Assembly (NCBI GenBank): GCA_047947185.1
Contig: CP170502.1
Coordinates: 3,534,001 to 3,598,000, forward strand
DNA length: 64,000 bases
Direction: 5' to 3'
Source: JANQJA01 sp047947185
GTDB lineage: Bacteria > Pseudomonadota > Gammaproteobacteria > Pseudomonadales > Azotimanducaceae
Shown here: one piece after another, positions 28,022-36,861 of the stretch
Layout: each line of letters starts with the position of its first letter
How positions within the stretch are numbered: the stretch's first letter is position 1
Translations under genes and position numbers: made by a program
The notes under the pieces: generated by a model
What the model was told of the DNA's origin: nothing
Databases searched by the model: none
Seen by the model: only the letters and a program-made list of their open reading frames with translations

Positions 28022-29818
28022 TTACCCGAGTTTCAGGCCTTCCATTGAGCCTTCATCTCGCCAGGCTCGCATCCTGTTGAAAAACGCGACTGATCCGCCA
28101 CCGTATGGCCCATTCTGGACGCTCTTCGGGTTTGGTTTGCCCTCGTTGTTATAGTAGCCGGGTGTGCAGCTTTCCTGAAAAGCCTCGCCGAACCGTGACA
28201 ACGAAATGATCTCCTGCACCCAGGCCTCCTCGGCTTCGGACGTCGCCTCAATGGTGCGCACATTGCCGGAAAGACAAGCATCAACAATGTGGGAGATGTG
28301 TTTCGCCTGTTCATCCATCGCGTGCGGAAAGTTGACCGTGAACGCGCCTTGCGATTGCTGCATGATGAAACAGTTGGGGAAGCCGTTCGTGTGTAACCCG
28401 TGCAATGTACGGATGCCGTCTTTCCATTTCTCTGACAGGGTCAGGCCGTCCCGTCCTACCAGGTCGTAGCCGGATCGGCGTGTATAGCTTGTGCCCACTT
28501 CGAAGCCGGTCGCAAAAATGATGCAGTCAACTTCGTACTCAGTGCCATTGGCGACGATCCCTTTCTCGGTAATACGATCGACGCCTTTGCCTGCGGTGTC
28601 GATCAATTCGACATTCGGGCGATTGAAGGTCAGCAGGTACTCATCATGAAAGCAAGGACGTTTACAGAACTGGCGGTAGTAGGGCTTCAGTGACTCTGCG
28701 GTGTTGGGGTCGTCAACCAGTTCCTGAGCGCGTTGGCGGACGGATTCCATCTTCTGAAAATCCGCCAGCTCCATCTTCTGGGCAATTTCGGTCGGCGAAA
28801 TGTTCTTGTCCTTGAAGTTCACCATGGTTGCCAGGTTGCGAATGATTTCTGTCCAGCCGTCATTGACCAGATCCTCTTCCACCAGGCCGCCGGAGACCAG
28901 GGTGTTAAAATTCTCCATGCGACGCTTCTGCCAGCCTGCTTCAAGGCTGGCGGCCCATTGTGGATCCGTGGGCCGGTTGTTGCGGACATCAATTGACGAG
29001 GGCGTGCGCTGGAACACGTACAGCTGTTGTGCAGCGGCACCCAGGTGCGGAACACACTGGACTGCGGTCGCGCCTGTGCCGATAATTCCTACACGTTTTT
29101 CATTCAGCCCGGTCAGGTTGCCTTCGGACGTACCACCGGTGTAGTCGTAGTCCCAGCGGCTGGTGTGGAAGGTGTGTCCTTTGTAGCTGTCGATGCCAGG
29201 AATGCCAGGCAGCTTGGGGCGGTTCAGGGGACCATTGGACATGACGACGAAGCGCGCCTTCATCTGATCGTTTCTGCTTGTCTTGACTATCCAGCGCGAA
29301 ATGGCGTCATCCCAGTTGAGCCCGGTTACTTCAGTCTGGAAACAGACGTCGCGGTACAGGTCAAACTTCTCGCCAATAGCGCGGCAGTGCGCCAGAATTT
29401 CGGGTGCGTGCGTATACTTTTCCCGGGGCACAAACCCCAGTTCTTCACAGAGCGGAAGATAGATATAGGACTCCACATCGCAGGCCGCGCCCGGATAACG
29501 ATTCCAGTACCAGGTACCACCAAAATCGCCACCTTTTTCGATCATGCGTAGCGACCTTACACCCGCTTCACGCAGGCGCGAGCCAGCCAGCAGGCCGCCA
29601 AATCCGCCACCGATCACAACAATATCCACTTCGTCTGTCAGGGGGCTTCGCTCAATGGGCTCCTCAATATACGGATCGTCGATATAGTTCGCGAAATCCC
29701 CCTTCACCTCGATGTATTGCTCATTGCCGTCTGCACGCAGGCGCTTGTCTCGTTCCGTGCGATATTTTTTGCGCAGCGCATCGGGATCGAAATCGAGCTT
29801 GATCTGTTCACTCATCAT
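28022..29818 (-). CDS. Flavin-dependent Baeyer-Villiger-type monooxygenase
   Basis: 598 residues, cytosolic. The FAD-binding Rossmann motif is VVIGGGFGGLLAG near residue 72. The type I Baeyer-Villiger fingerprint is seen as YKGHTFHTSRWD, and a second Rossmann motif for NADPH follows (VGIIGTGATAVQCVP). The N-terminal 60 residues form the extension seen in larger cyclic-ketone and phenylacetone-type enzymes. These enzymes insert oxygen next to a ketone to give an ester or lactone. It starts 11 bases after a phyH gene, so hydroxylation, oxidation to a ketone and ring or chain cleavage could be sequential steps. That pathway is inference. Confidence 0.92.
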   Translation of the reverse strand: MMSEQIKLDFDPDALRKKYRTERDKRLRADGNEQYIEVKGDFANYIDDPYIEEPIERSPLTDEVDIVVIGGGFGGLLAGSRLREAGVRSLRMIEKGGDFGGTWYWNRYPGAACDVESYIYLPLCEELGFVPREKYTHAPEILAHCRAIGEKFDLYRDVCFQTEVTGLNWDDAISRWIVKTSRNDQMKARFVVMSNGPLNRPKLPGIPGIDSYKGHTFHTSRWDYDYTGGTSEGNLTGLNEKRVGIIGTGATAVQCVPHLGAAAQQLYVFQRTPSSIDVRNNRPTDPQWAASLEAGWQKRRMENFNTLVSGGLVEEDLVNDGWTEIIRNLATMVNFKDKNISPTEIAQKMELADFQKMESVRQRAQELVDDPNTAESLKPYYRQFCKRPCFHDEYLLTFNRPNVELIDTAGKGVDRITEKGIVANGTEYEVDCIIFATGFEVGTSYTRRSGYDLVGRDGLTLSEKWKDGIRTLHGLHTNGFPNCFIMQQSQGAFTVNFPHAMDEQAKHISHIVDACLSGNVRTIEATSEAEEAWVQEIISLSRFGEAFQESCTPGYYNNEGKPNPKSVQNGPYGGGSVAFFNRMRAWRDEGSMEGLKLG

Positions 29819-29829
29819 GGTTTCTCTTC

Positions 29830-30753
29830 TTATTGAATAGCCGAGACCGGCACTGGCGTACTTTGACTCAGGTACGGGAACATATCGTCAAAGCCGATCA
29901 AGTCGCGCATTCGTGCCGGGTCGTCACAGTCGGTCCACGGCTGGCTTTCCATGGTCACGGTCAGGTTTTCCTGTGGCAGTACAGAATGATGCCGGTAATA
30001 ACTGACCGCACACAGGCGCAGGCCGCGGGTCTGCTTCGGAAATGCGCCGTGCCAGGTCGCGCCGTGAAAGACGATAGCAGAGCCGCGCGGACATTCGGCG
30101 GCAATGGCCGCCTGGGTAGCCATTGGCTGCATTGGATGTGATGCTCGCTTGTGAGATCCCGGTACCCACGCCAGGGCACCGTCTTCCTTCGTATAGTCCG
30201 TCAGCGTCCAGGTCGCATTTGCCGTCAGCGCAGTCGGGCCCCAGGGTAATGGACATGCGCCCTGATCGGCATGCAGGCCGAGCGCGGGTCCATAGCCATA
30301 GTCACCCTGCCACTTGACGAAAGAGTTGGCGCTCGACAGGCGACGGGCCGAAGCACCGGTACCACTTCGACCCATCATGTGGCCAATGAGCGCATCAACC
30401 GCCGGGTTGACCGCCAGATCCCTGAAACAACGATCAAGTTTCAGCAATTGCTGTATTAGCATCTGCGTCGGTTCAGGTGCGTTTGAGCCGCGGAGGCTGA
30501 TATCTTTTCGATTTGGATCGAGTTCGGGCCAGTTGAGTTTCCCCTCAGGGCCGTTCTCCAGACTAATGGGGCAACCGGTCATCTCGGTGAACCGTTCAAG
30601 CAATACTTCTGTGCAGTGGTCCAAAAATTCCGGTGTGACACCGGTGACTTCGGGTGGCACGATGGTTAAACCATCGCTCTCAAGCTCAAGTACGTACTGC
30701 TCGAGCCCCAGTTTTTTTATCTCATCGCTCAGTGTTTTGGCGTGCGATTGCAT
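29830..30753 (-). CDS. PhyH-family Fe(II)/2-oxoglutarate dioxygenase
   Basis: 307 residues. Metal ligands are HAD at 161-163 and His235 (GATWHGAF); Arg246 (RGLRLC) is the likely co-substrate ligand. The shared N-terminal ELESDGLTIVPPE and core WVPGSHKRASHP are present. It is the fourth gene of the leftward sigma-54-promoted operon, between the SCP2-like and monooxygenase genes. Its particular reaction cannot be deduced from sequence. Confidence 0.93.
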   Translation of the reverse strand: MQSHAKTLSDEIKKLGLEQYVLELESDGLTIVPPEVTGVTPEFLDHCTEVLLERFTEMTGCPISLENGPEGKLNWPELDPNRKDISLRGSNAPEPTQMLIQQLLKLDRCFRDLAVNPAVDALIGHMMGRSGTGASARRLSSANSFVKWQGDYGYGPALGLHADQGACPLPWGPTALTANATWTLTDYTKEDGALAWVPGSHKRASHPMQPMATQAAIAAECPRGSAIVFHGATWHGAFPKQTRGLRLCAVSYYRHHSVLPQENLTVTMESQPWTDCDDPARMRDLIGFDDMFPYLSQSTPVPVSAIQ

Positions 30754-30783
30754 CTTTTCTCCCAGGTTTAGGTAAATGTCGAG

Positions 30784-31224
30784 CTAAGCTGTCATTGTGG
30801 CGAGCGCGTCATGCAGTCCCGCGAGAAACGTAAGTGACGCCATGGCCGACTCGTCGCCTTCCCGCCGAAACCGGCCGTCTGCCGTCGCCGCGGCAATCGT
30901 CTGCTGCGCCGCGGCGGCCGCCTTGGCGTCGCCTTCAAATACTGTTCTGGCCAACGGGACAACCGTGTCGTAATCCGCGGTGATGCGCAGGTCCGCCTGG
31001 TCCAGTATTCCTTTTCCTACTTCGATCGCGCCATCCTCGACGCGGATAAACCAGCCGATCAATCCGTCCTCGTTTGCCCCAAGGTGCGACGGAGCGCTGG
31101 TGAAGACCTCGTTGAACGAAACCTTCAGGCCGCTGAGGTCTGCGCCCCTTGCGGCCGTTGTGACATAGTGTCTGGTGGCCTTCACCCAATCATCACTGCA
31201 AAACTCGTGTCTGGTGTGGTTCAT
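30784..31224 (-). CDS. SCP2-like (sterol-carrier) domain protein
   Basis: Small 146-residue cytosolic protein. The central part (GLIGWFIRVEDGAIEVGKG, then ADLRITADYDTVVPLARTVF) follows the SCP2 fold pattern: a strand with a conserved Trp, a glycine turn, an ADxxI strand and a helix. SCP2 domains bind lipids, acyl-CoAs or sterols. I chose the ATG at 31224; the frame extends to 31341 but overlaps the neighbour's 3' end. Co-transcription with PhyH and a Baeyer-Villiger enzyme makes a hydrophobic-substrate carrier plausible. The family call is moderate. Confidence 0.65.
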   Translation of the reverse strand: MNHTRHEFCSDDWVKATRHYVTTAARGADLSGLKVSFNEVFTSAPSHLGANEDGLIGWFIRVEDGAIEVGKGILDQADLRITADYDTVVPLARTVFEGDAKAAAAAQQTIAAATADGRFRREGDESAMASLTFLAGLHDALATMTA

Positions 31225-31250
31225 TTTCTGCCTTTGTCTCCTTTGGTATT

Positions 31251-32414
31251 TCACTCGTTCTCCACAGTAAAAGTGACGCCAGCTCCTTCCTGCAGCCTCA
31301 CCAGCATCTGTTCCGCCAGCGCCGACGCGGCCGTCCAGCACCCGCCTGGAACCTTGCTGCGTGGAGCATCAAATGCCAGGCATGCGCCTGCTTCGACAAA
31401 AATCTTCGCGGTGCCGCCGTAGCCCGGGTCCATGTCACCTTTGACAGCGGCCCGCACGGTCCTGCCGTCTGCGTATTCGGCAATAAACAGCATGTCGTAG
31501 TAGCCAGACTCGCGTTCTTCACGAGAAGGCCCTTCTCCGGGGTTCTTGAACGGTGGTGCGTTGAAGCCCGCCGGCGTTCCCTCTGGCCCATCCATCATGG
31601 ACATCTCGTCGTACTGAAAATCTTTGCCCCAGGGGTGGCCCAACAGGTAGTTCGTGCGGTGAACAACCTTGGTGTTGATTGGCGCCATCACGAAGGGTGC
31701 AACCCACGAGCCTGTCACTCTGTCTTCATAGATTTCGTTGGCTTTCGGTTGTGGCGGCCCCTCAAATCCTGGCGTCAATGCAAAAGGATTACGCAGCAGC
31801 GCAGGAATCGAAGGATCATTTGCGATCGCCGCTAATGTCGCCGGGCCTCCAGCCATTGAGCCGCCTGATCCGCCACCAGACCGCATGGCACGAACGCGTC
31901 CTCGCACACGCGGCGCATAGCTTCCAAATCGCTTCCTCGCCTCAGACTGAACGAAATAGACACCAAGATCCGAGGGAATTGAGTCAAAACCAGCGGAGAA
32001 CAGCAGTCGCGCTCCGGTCTGCTTGGCTGTTGCGTCGTGCAACTCCAGCATTTTCGCGATCCAGTTCGACTCACCGGTCAGATCAGCGTAATCGGTTCCT
32101 GTTCGAGCGCAGGCCGCCACAAGATCATCTCCGTAAAGCTGAAAGGGGCCAGCGGTGGATAAAACAACGCTGGTTCGTTCTGCCATGGCTGTGAGCGCTG
32201 CCTCGTCGTGGGCGTCAGCAACGATGAGCCCCACCTCATCCGGCGCACCTATCAATGCCTTGATCTCAGCCAGTTTGCCGGCATTGCGACCAGCCATCGC
32301 CCATCGTGTCGATCCGCCGGTCTCAATCATGCGCTCAGCGACAATTCGGCCTGTGTAGCCGGTTGCGCCGTAGATGATCAGGTCAAAATCGAACGCGCCA
32401 TCATCAGATTGCAT
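31251..32414 (-). CDS. Saccharopine dehydrogenase-like / trans-acting enoyl reductase-like protein
   Basis: 387 residues with an N-terminal Rossmann fold (DLIIYGATGYTGRIVAERM), followed by the saccharopine-dehydrogenase-like arrangement (VVLSTAGPFQLYGDDLVAAC, DYADLTGE, GFDSIPSDLG). Relatives include mycobacterial trans-acting enoyl reductases of phthiocerol and phenolic glycolipid synthesis and related lipid-modifying reductases. True lysine-pathway saccharopine dehydrogenase is unlikely in this setting. It overlaps the upstream phyH gene by 11 bases. Confidence 0.87.
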   Translation of the reverse strand: MQSDDGAFDFDLIIYGATGYTGRIVAERMIETGGSTRWAMAGRNAGKLAEIKALIGAPDEVGLIVADAHDEAALTAMAERTSVVLSTAGPFQLYGDDLVAACARTGTDYADLTGESNWIAKMLELHDATAKQTGARLLFSAGFDSIPSDLGVYFVQSEARKRFGSYAPRVRGRVRAMRSGGGSGGSMAGGPATLAAIANDPSIPALLRNPFALTPGFEGPPQPKANEIYEDRVTGSWVAPFVMAPINTKVVHRTNYLLGHPWGKDFQYDEMSMMDGPEGTPAGFNAPPFKNPGEGPSREERESGYYDMLFIAEYADGRTVRAAVKGDMDPGYGGTAKIFVEAGACLAFDAPRSKVPGGCWTAASALAEQMLVRLQEGAGVTFTVENE

Positions 32415-33279
32415 TCGTCGCAGACCTCGCCTTTATCCGAGGCAGGAAGCCGGGATTGTCTCCGCGCATCGGCGGCGTTCCGCAGAGCATCCTGAACAAT
32501 CCGGGCTCACGGGATCTGGCGATGACATCCTCGCTGGTGTCGCTGAAGTCCCACAACGGCAATCCAGGCGCGCCTCGCATCGTGTGCGTGGTGAGCCGAA
32601 GTCCTGGCCGCTTGCGAGGCCAGGATCCGTGCCAGACGTGGCTGTTGAACACAACAAACGATCCCGCTGGTGCCTCTATCGGGCGAATTTGCGCGCGCAA
32701 TTCATCGGTGATGGTGTCCGGGCCGGGAAGACCATCAAATGTGTGTGAGCCTGGCAGGAAACAGATTGGCCCATCGTCGGCTTCAACGTCGTTCAGCAAC
32801 CAGTTTACGTTGGCGATGTAATAGCGCCCCTTCGCAAACTCAAGGCCCTGGGTGTCGGTGTGGAGCCCGTGATTGGGTCCCCACCCGTCCTCATTGGCCC
32901 ACTTGAACATGCCGTTGGCAGTGCGCATGCGAAAGCGATCGCCGATGATGTGGCGATGCAAGGTGTTCAGAACGGGGTTAGTCTGGAAGTCGAGGAAGAC
33001 CTGATCGGACTCAAACATGCGGGTGACGTAGGCATAGGCGGGTGGGTGGGAACCCGGTTCAAACGCGTCCAGCGCAATTTTTTTTTCATCCCAACGGACA
33101 CCAGTTCGCCGTGTCATTTCCGCGATCAGGACTTCCTTTGCGCGAGCAACCTTGGCTGGCGAGAACAAGGTCTTCTCTGGTGGGACTATTGTGTAGCCAT
33201 TCGAGTCGATCTCGGCAATCTCTTTGGCGAGATCGTATCGTTCGACTGCGCGCTCTACAGTTTCGGGCCATTGCCACAC
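32404..33279 (-). CDS. PhyH-family Fe(II)/2-oxoglutarate dioxygenase, first gene of a sigma-54 operon
   Basis: 291 residues from a GTG start at 33279, which has AGGAGG six bases upstream. A longer frame to 33369 is rejected because its start lies upstream of the -24/-12 promoter at 33326-33341. Catalytic residues: HTD at 140-142, His217 (HVWHGSW) and Arg228 (PGLRLT). The N-terminal EIDSNGYTIVPPE and core FLPGSHTF are present. With the promoter about 35 bases ahead of the GTG, this gene opens the PhyH-reductase-SCP2-PhyH-monooxygenase operon. Confidence 0.93.
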   Translation of the reverse strand: MWQWPETVERAVERYDLAKEIAEIDSNGYTIVPPEKTLFSPAKVARAKEVLIAEMTRRTGVRWDEKKIALDAFEPGSHPPAYAYVTRMFESDQVFLDFQTNPVLNTLHRHIIGDRFRMRTANGMFKWANEDGWGPNHGLHTDTQGLEFAKGRYYIANVNWLLNDVEADDGPICFLPGSHTFDGLPGPDTITDELRAQIRPIEAPAGSFVVFNSHVWHGSWPRKRPGLRLTTHTMRGAPGLPLWDFSDTSEDVIARSREPGLFRMLCGTPPMRGDNPGFLPRIKARSATNAI

Positions 33280-33325
33280 CGTGAACCTCCTGTTCCTGAG
33301 TAATGGATGCTGATCGATACAGTAG

Positions 33326-33341
33326 AGCAAGCCTCGTGCCA
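33326..33341 (-). promoter_or_regulatory. Sigma-54 (-24/-12) promoter of the leftward phyH operon
   Basis: On the minus strand the sequence is TGGCACGAGGCTTGCT. This matches the RpoN consensus TGGCACG-N4-TTGCW at every position, with GG and GC exactly ten bases apart. It ends 47 bases before the GTG of the phyH gene and lies between that gene and the divergent sigma-54 activator. Confidence 0.88.
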
Positions 33342-33469
33342 ACGTCTGGTGCGGTGATCTGGCACGCAAGGCGGATGTTTGCGGCGGTTTTCCGGAGCTT
33401 TAGTTAGCCATCGCATACTACATCTGGTATTTCCACGAATAATCGTTGATATTTCGGAATCTGGTGTGT

Positions 33470-33483
33470 TGCAATTGATTGCA
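33470..33483. promoter_or_regulatory. Inverted repeat TGCAAT-TG-ATTGCA, candidate activator site
   Basis: Perfect 6-2-6 palindrome 25 bases before the sigma-54 activator's ATG and about 130-140 bases upstream of the leftward -24/-12 promoter. That distance suits an enhancer site for a sigma-54 activator, or it could serve autoregulation. No identical copy was seen near the two rightward promoters. Confidence 0.4.
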
Positions 33484-33508
33484 CTAACATCCTGGCCCGG
33501 CATGAAAG

Positions 33509-36500
33509 ATGAGCGAAGCACGCGTACCACAATCAAAAGTTGTGACAGATGAACTGCTTACCCTGGCTTGCCTGTTTTGCGGATCCTTCTCGGTTGACTG
33601 GATTCTGGAGCTTTCGGGCCAAAAGGCATCGGCGGTACTGGTTGCGCTGGACCAGGGGGTCCAATGTGGGCTGCTTGAGCGAACATCCCTCGATACCTTC
33701 TGCGTAATCGATTCGGACCAGCGTCAAGCGGCGCTTGCAGGTTTACCGGCAGACGCCGGCAATTCCTGGCGCCGACAGATTGTTGAGTTGTTGAGCTCTG
33801 CGGGTGGCGATGATCCAGCGCTGCGGGAAACCGCTCTTCAACTCGCACAACTCCCGGCCGACGTTGAAACCCTGGGCCGCCTCCTTGAGGTTGGACGGGT
33901 ACTCAATCGCCGGTATCGCCGGACCGAGGCACAGGCCAGCTTTCAGGCAATTATTGATTCCATCAGCCCGGAAACTGACCCCGACGACCCGGTTGTTGGT
34001 GTGTTTGTTGACGCGGTGCATGCGTTTTGTCGCTACGTCACTGGTAATGAAGAAATCGACTGGATGCTTGAGGCGGTCGGCCGAGCCATCGCCTATGCCG
34101 ACCTGGCTGGCACCCTTCAAGTTGCGGACCTGCTCAGGCTCAATCAGGCCATGTTTTTCTGGTGGCAGGGTGCCCATCAGCAGTCTGTTGACCTGTTCGA
34201 GCATACCTGGGCGCGGGTTGAGGCGCGCGACGATGATTCCGTCATGCGGACCGCGGTTCACTTGCGCATGTTTTTTCTCTGGCAGCAGGGCCGGTTTGGT
34301 GAAGTTGTTGCGGTCTATGAACAACATCGGCCATTGCTGATTCGATACCCAAGGAGCCAGTCGCCTATCCTGGTAACGTCGATGCTGGGTAACTGTTATG
34401 TCTGGCTGGGCCAGGTGAGTATGGGAATGGGGCTCATGAACGGCCAATACGAGCAGTGCCAAAGACTGGGGCAGTCGCTGGGTGCGCTCCAGGTTGCCTG
34501 TGGCCTCGGCATGTCATTTATCGACCTTGGCCAGCCAGAGCGTGCCATTGATATCATCAGGGATACGCTTGCCACCCACCGCGAGTTTGCCACGCCACAA
34601 GTGTTGGCCGGTTGCCATGGCAATATGGCGTTGGCTTATGCAGTGCTGAAGGATCCGTCGCGGTCGCTTGAGGAGTGGAATCACCAGGCGGCGCACCTGG
34701 CTACCTCGCAAGCCCCCTGGCCCAAACTACTTGTTGCGTTGCTGGATGCTTACCCGCCCGACGACCTGCCGGAGTCGTTGTTGGATTCTGTCAGGCGCGT
34801 CGTTGAACGTATCGACACGATTGAGGTGGTTCGGGAGCGGGGACTGGTTATGGTGCTTGAGGCAATCGTACTGAGCCAGCACGAAAACAAGCCCGAAAGT
34901 GCTGCTGCAAGGCTCGAGGCTGCCGTCGATCAACTTGAACAGGCCGGTGATCTGATCGAGCGAGCCAAGACCCAGTTTCGGCTGGCCAGGGTGCGGCTTG
35001 CGCTTGGGCAGGTTGCAGCCGCGGGCAAGGCTACGCGCGAGGCCGCCAGCTTTCTGGAGCCAATCAATCCGGGACTGATCCCGGCCGGCCTGATGACGCA
35101 ACTCGATGCGGACTTCGAACATCTCGATCTGCCCCGGGAAATCGAGGCGCTCAATCGGGAGATCGTGGGCATTCGTGACTATCGACAGTTGGTACAGCGC
35201 CTACTCGCGAGGGTCAACCAACTCGCCGGTGCTGAGCGCGGTGCCTTGTTTAAGGTTGTGGATGGGGAAGCGGTGATAGAGGCAGCGGTGGTATTGACCG
35301 CAGAAGACGTGGAGAGAGAAACGTTTACGGGAGCGCGGGCGATGATCCAGCGTGCCGCGGCGCGCGGGCAACCAGAAATATATCGTCGGGAAGACCCGAC
35401 TGGATGCAAAGAGCATAACCAGCAGCGCGCTCCCATTCGTTCCAGCTTTTGTCTGCCGATGTCTCTGGGTGACCATGTGGTTGGTGTCCTCTACCACGAC
35501 AACTGCCTGCTCCCGGGGCGCATCAGCGAGGCGGATATTCCGTCGTTGCTGCCGCTGGTTGGACTGGCCGCAATTGCGATTGATAACGCACGTGCCTATG
35601 AAGAAATCCACCGACTGAACACGCAGCTTAACCGCGAACGGGATTATTACCAGAATGAGCTGGAATCGGACCAGCAGTCGGGCAACTTTATTGGTAACAG
35701 CGCCGCAATCCGCAAGGTGTTCGACCGCATTGCGCAGGTCGCAACCAGCAATGCGACGGTGATGATCCTTGGCGAAACAGGTGTTGGCAAGGAACACGTG
35801 GCCAGGGCGATCCATGAGGCCAGTGATCGACGGCAGGCGCCTTTTATTCGCGTCGACTGCAACAGCCTGTCGGAGTCACTGATCAGCAGTGAAATGTTTG
35901 GCCATGAGAAGGGTGCGTTCACCGGCGCACTGCAACGGCGTATCGGCCGCTTTGAACTTGCGGACGGCGGTACCCTGTTTCTGGATGAAATTGGCAACCT
36001 GTCAGCTGAAATTCAGGCAGCCCTGTTACGGGTACTCGAAACCCGCGAGTTCCAGCGCGTGGGTGGTAACACCGATATACGATCAGACTTCCGGCTCATC
36101 ACGGCAACCAATGAGGATCTGGCGGCGCGGGTCAGGGAAGGCACCTTCCGGCAGGACCTGTTCTACAGACTCAACGTTTATCCCATTCAGGTGCCGCCGT
36201 TGCGGGACCGTCGCGACGACATACCGCTCCTCGCTCATTTTTACCTGTCGCACTTCAGCGCGGAAGCGGGCAAAAAAGTTGATCGTATCGACGCCGCCGC
36301 TCTTGAGCGATTGCAGGCGTACGATTGGCCGGGCAATGTGCGGGAACTGAAGAACCTGATTGAGCGCGCCGTGCTGCTCAGCACGGATGCCTACTTGCTG
36401 ATCCCGGAGTTCCTCACGGAACCTGCGGCAGAATCCTCACACGAGGGCATGACCCTGGCTGAACTGGAGCGTCACCACATACTGCACACGCTGGCGGGGA

Positions 36501-36637
36501 CAGGTGGAAAGATAGATGGTCGCGGTGGCGCTGCCGAGCGCCTTGGCCTGCATCACAACACGCTACGCTCCCGCATGAAGAAGCTGGGTATTGTCCGCAA
36601 TGCCGGATCGGCCTACGTCCACCAGGGGGCGGACTGA
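33509..36637 (+). CDS. Large sigma-54-dependent transcriptional activator (TPR-like, GAF, AAA+, Fis-type HTH)
   Basis: 1042 residues. Residues 1 to about 530 are helical and repeat-like, resembling TPR/MalT-type sensor regions. About 550-710 looks like a GAF domain (LLARVNQLAGAERGALF, then FCLPMSLGDHVVGVLYHDN). The AAA+ domain has Walker A GETGVGKE at 755-762, the sigma-54 contact loop GAFTGA at 802-807 and Walker B GGTLFLDEIGN. A Fis-type helix-turn-helix ends the protein (AERLGLHHNTLRSRMKKLGI). There is no receiver domain, so the signal is probably sensed directly by the N-terminal region or GAF. It lies amid three -24/-12 promoters, its likely targets. The ribosome site is weak. Confidence 0.93.
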   Translation: MSEARVPQSKVVTDELLTLACLFCGSFSVDWILELSGQKASAVLVALDQGVQCGLLERTSLDTFCVIDSDQRQAALAGLPADAGNSWRRQIVELLSSAGGDDPALRETALQLAQLPADVETLGRLLEVGRVLNRRYRRTEAQASFQAIIDSISPETDPDDPVVGVFVDAVHAFCRYVTGNEEIDWMLEAVGRAIAYADLAGTLQVADLLRLNQAMFFWWQGAHQQSVDLFEHTWARVEARDDDSVMRTAVHLRMFFLWQQGRFGEVVAVYEQHRPLLIRYPRSQSPILVTSMLGNCYVWLGQVSMGMGLMNGQYEQCQRLGQSLGALQVACGLGMSFIDLGQPERAIDIIRDTLATHREFATPQVLAGCHGNMALAYAVLKDPSRSLEEWNHQAAHLATSQAPWPKLLVALLDAYPPDDLPESLLDSVRRVVERIDTIEVVRERGLVMVLEAIVLSQHENKPESAAARLEAAVDQLEQAGDLIERAKTQFRLARVRLALGQVAAAGKATREAASFLEPINPGLIPAGLMTQLDADFEHLDLPREIEALNREIVGIRDYRQLVQRLLARVNQLAGAERGALFKVVDGEAVIEAAVVLTAEDVERETFTGARAMIQRAAARGQPEIYRREDPTGCKEHNQQRAPIRSSFCLPMSLGDHVVGVLYHDNCLLPGRISEADIPSLLPLVGLAAIAIDNARAYEEIHRLNTQLNRERDYYQNELESDQQSGNFIGNSAAIRKVFDRIAQVATSNATVMILGETGVGKEHVARAIHEASDRRQAPFIRVDCNSLSESLISSEMFGHEKGAFTGALQRRIGRFELADGGTLFLDEIGNLSAEIQAALLRVLETREFQRVGGNTDIRSDFRLITATNEDLAARVREGTFRQDLFYRLNVYPIQVPPLRDRRDDIPLLAHFYLSHFSAEAGKKVDRIDAAALERLQAYDWPGNVRELKNLIERAVLLSTDAYLLIPEFLTEPAAESSHEGMTLAELERHHILHTLAGTGGKIDGRGGAAERLGLHHNTLRSRMKKLGIVRNAGSAYVHQGAD

Positions 36638-36783
36638 GTCCTGGTGCCCAGGCGGCGTGATAACGCGATTGGCGAAACAGTAAATCCGCGAGCGGATGTC
36701 CCGCGTTCGCCCCATGATCCTCAAGTAACAGCGCCAGTAGCCAGTAGATAGTACGACCTGACCTGGCCAGGCAAGTTCGCGGT

Positions 36784-36799
36784 TGGCATGGTAAATGCT
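36784..36799 (+). promoter_or_regulatory. Sigma-54 (-24/-12) promoter before the Gfo/Idh/MocA gene
   Basis: TGGCATGGTAAATGCT has GG and GC ten bases apart and matches the RpoN consensus except T for C in TGGCAC and A for T in TTGC. It is 63 bases before the ATG at 36862. A perfect palindrome ATCCGC-GA-GCGGAT (36684-36697) lies about 90 bases upstream and could be an activator site or a terminator stem of the preceding gene. Confidence 0.68.
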
Positions 36800-36861
36800 T
36801 TGGGTATAAGAGATCAGGTGACGGCGATGCCCGGCACCTGACCCGGTGTGAGGATGCTGTG

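Noticed and set aside
31697..31723. ECF-like TGCAACC-N16-TGTC inside the saccharopine-dehydrogenase-like gene
   Set aside because: It lies within a coding region, is antisense to it and has an imperfect -10; likely chance.
33280..33369. Longer N-terminus for the first phyH gene of the leftward operon
   Set aside because: It would start upstream of the -24/-12 promoter; the GTG at 33279 has an ideal ribosome site and fits sibling lengths.
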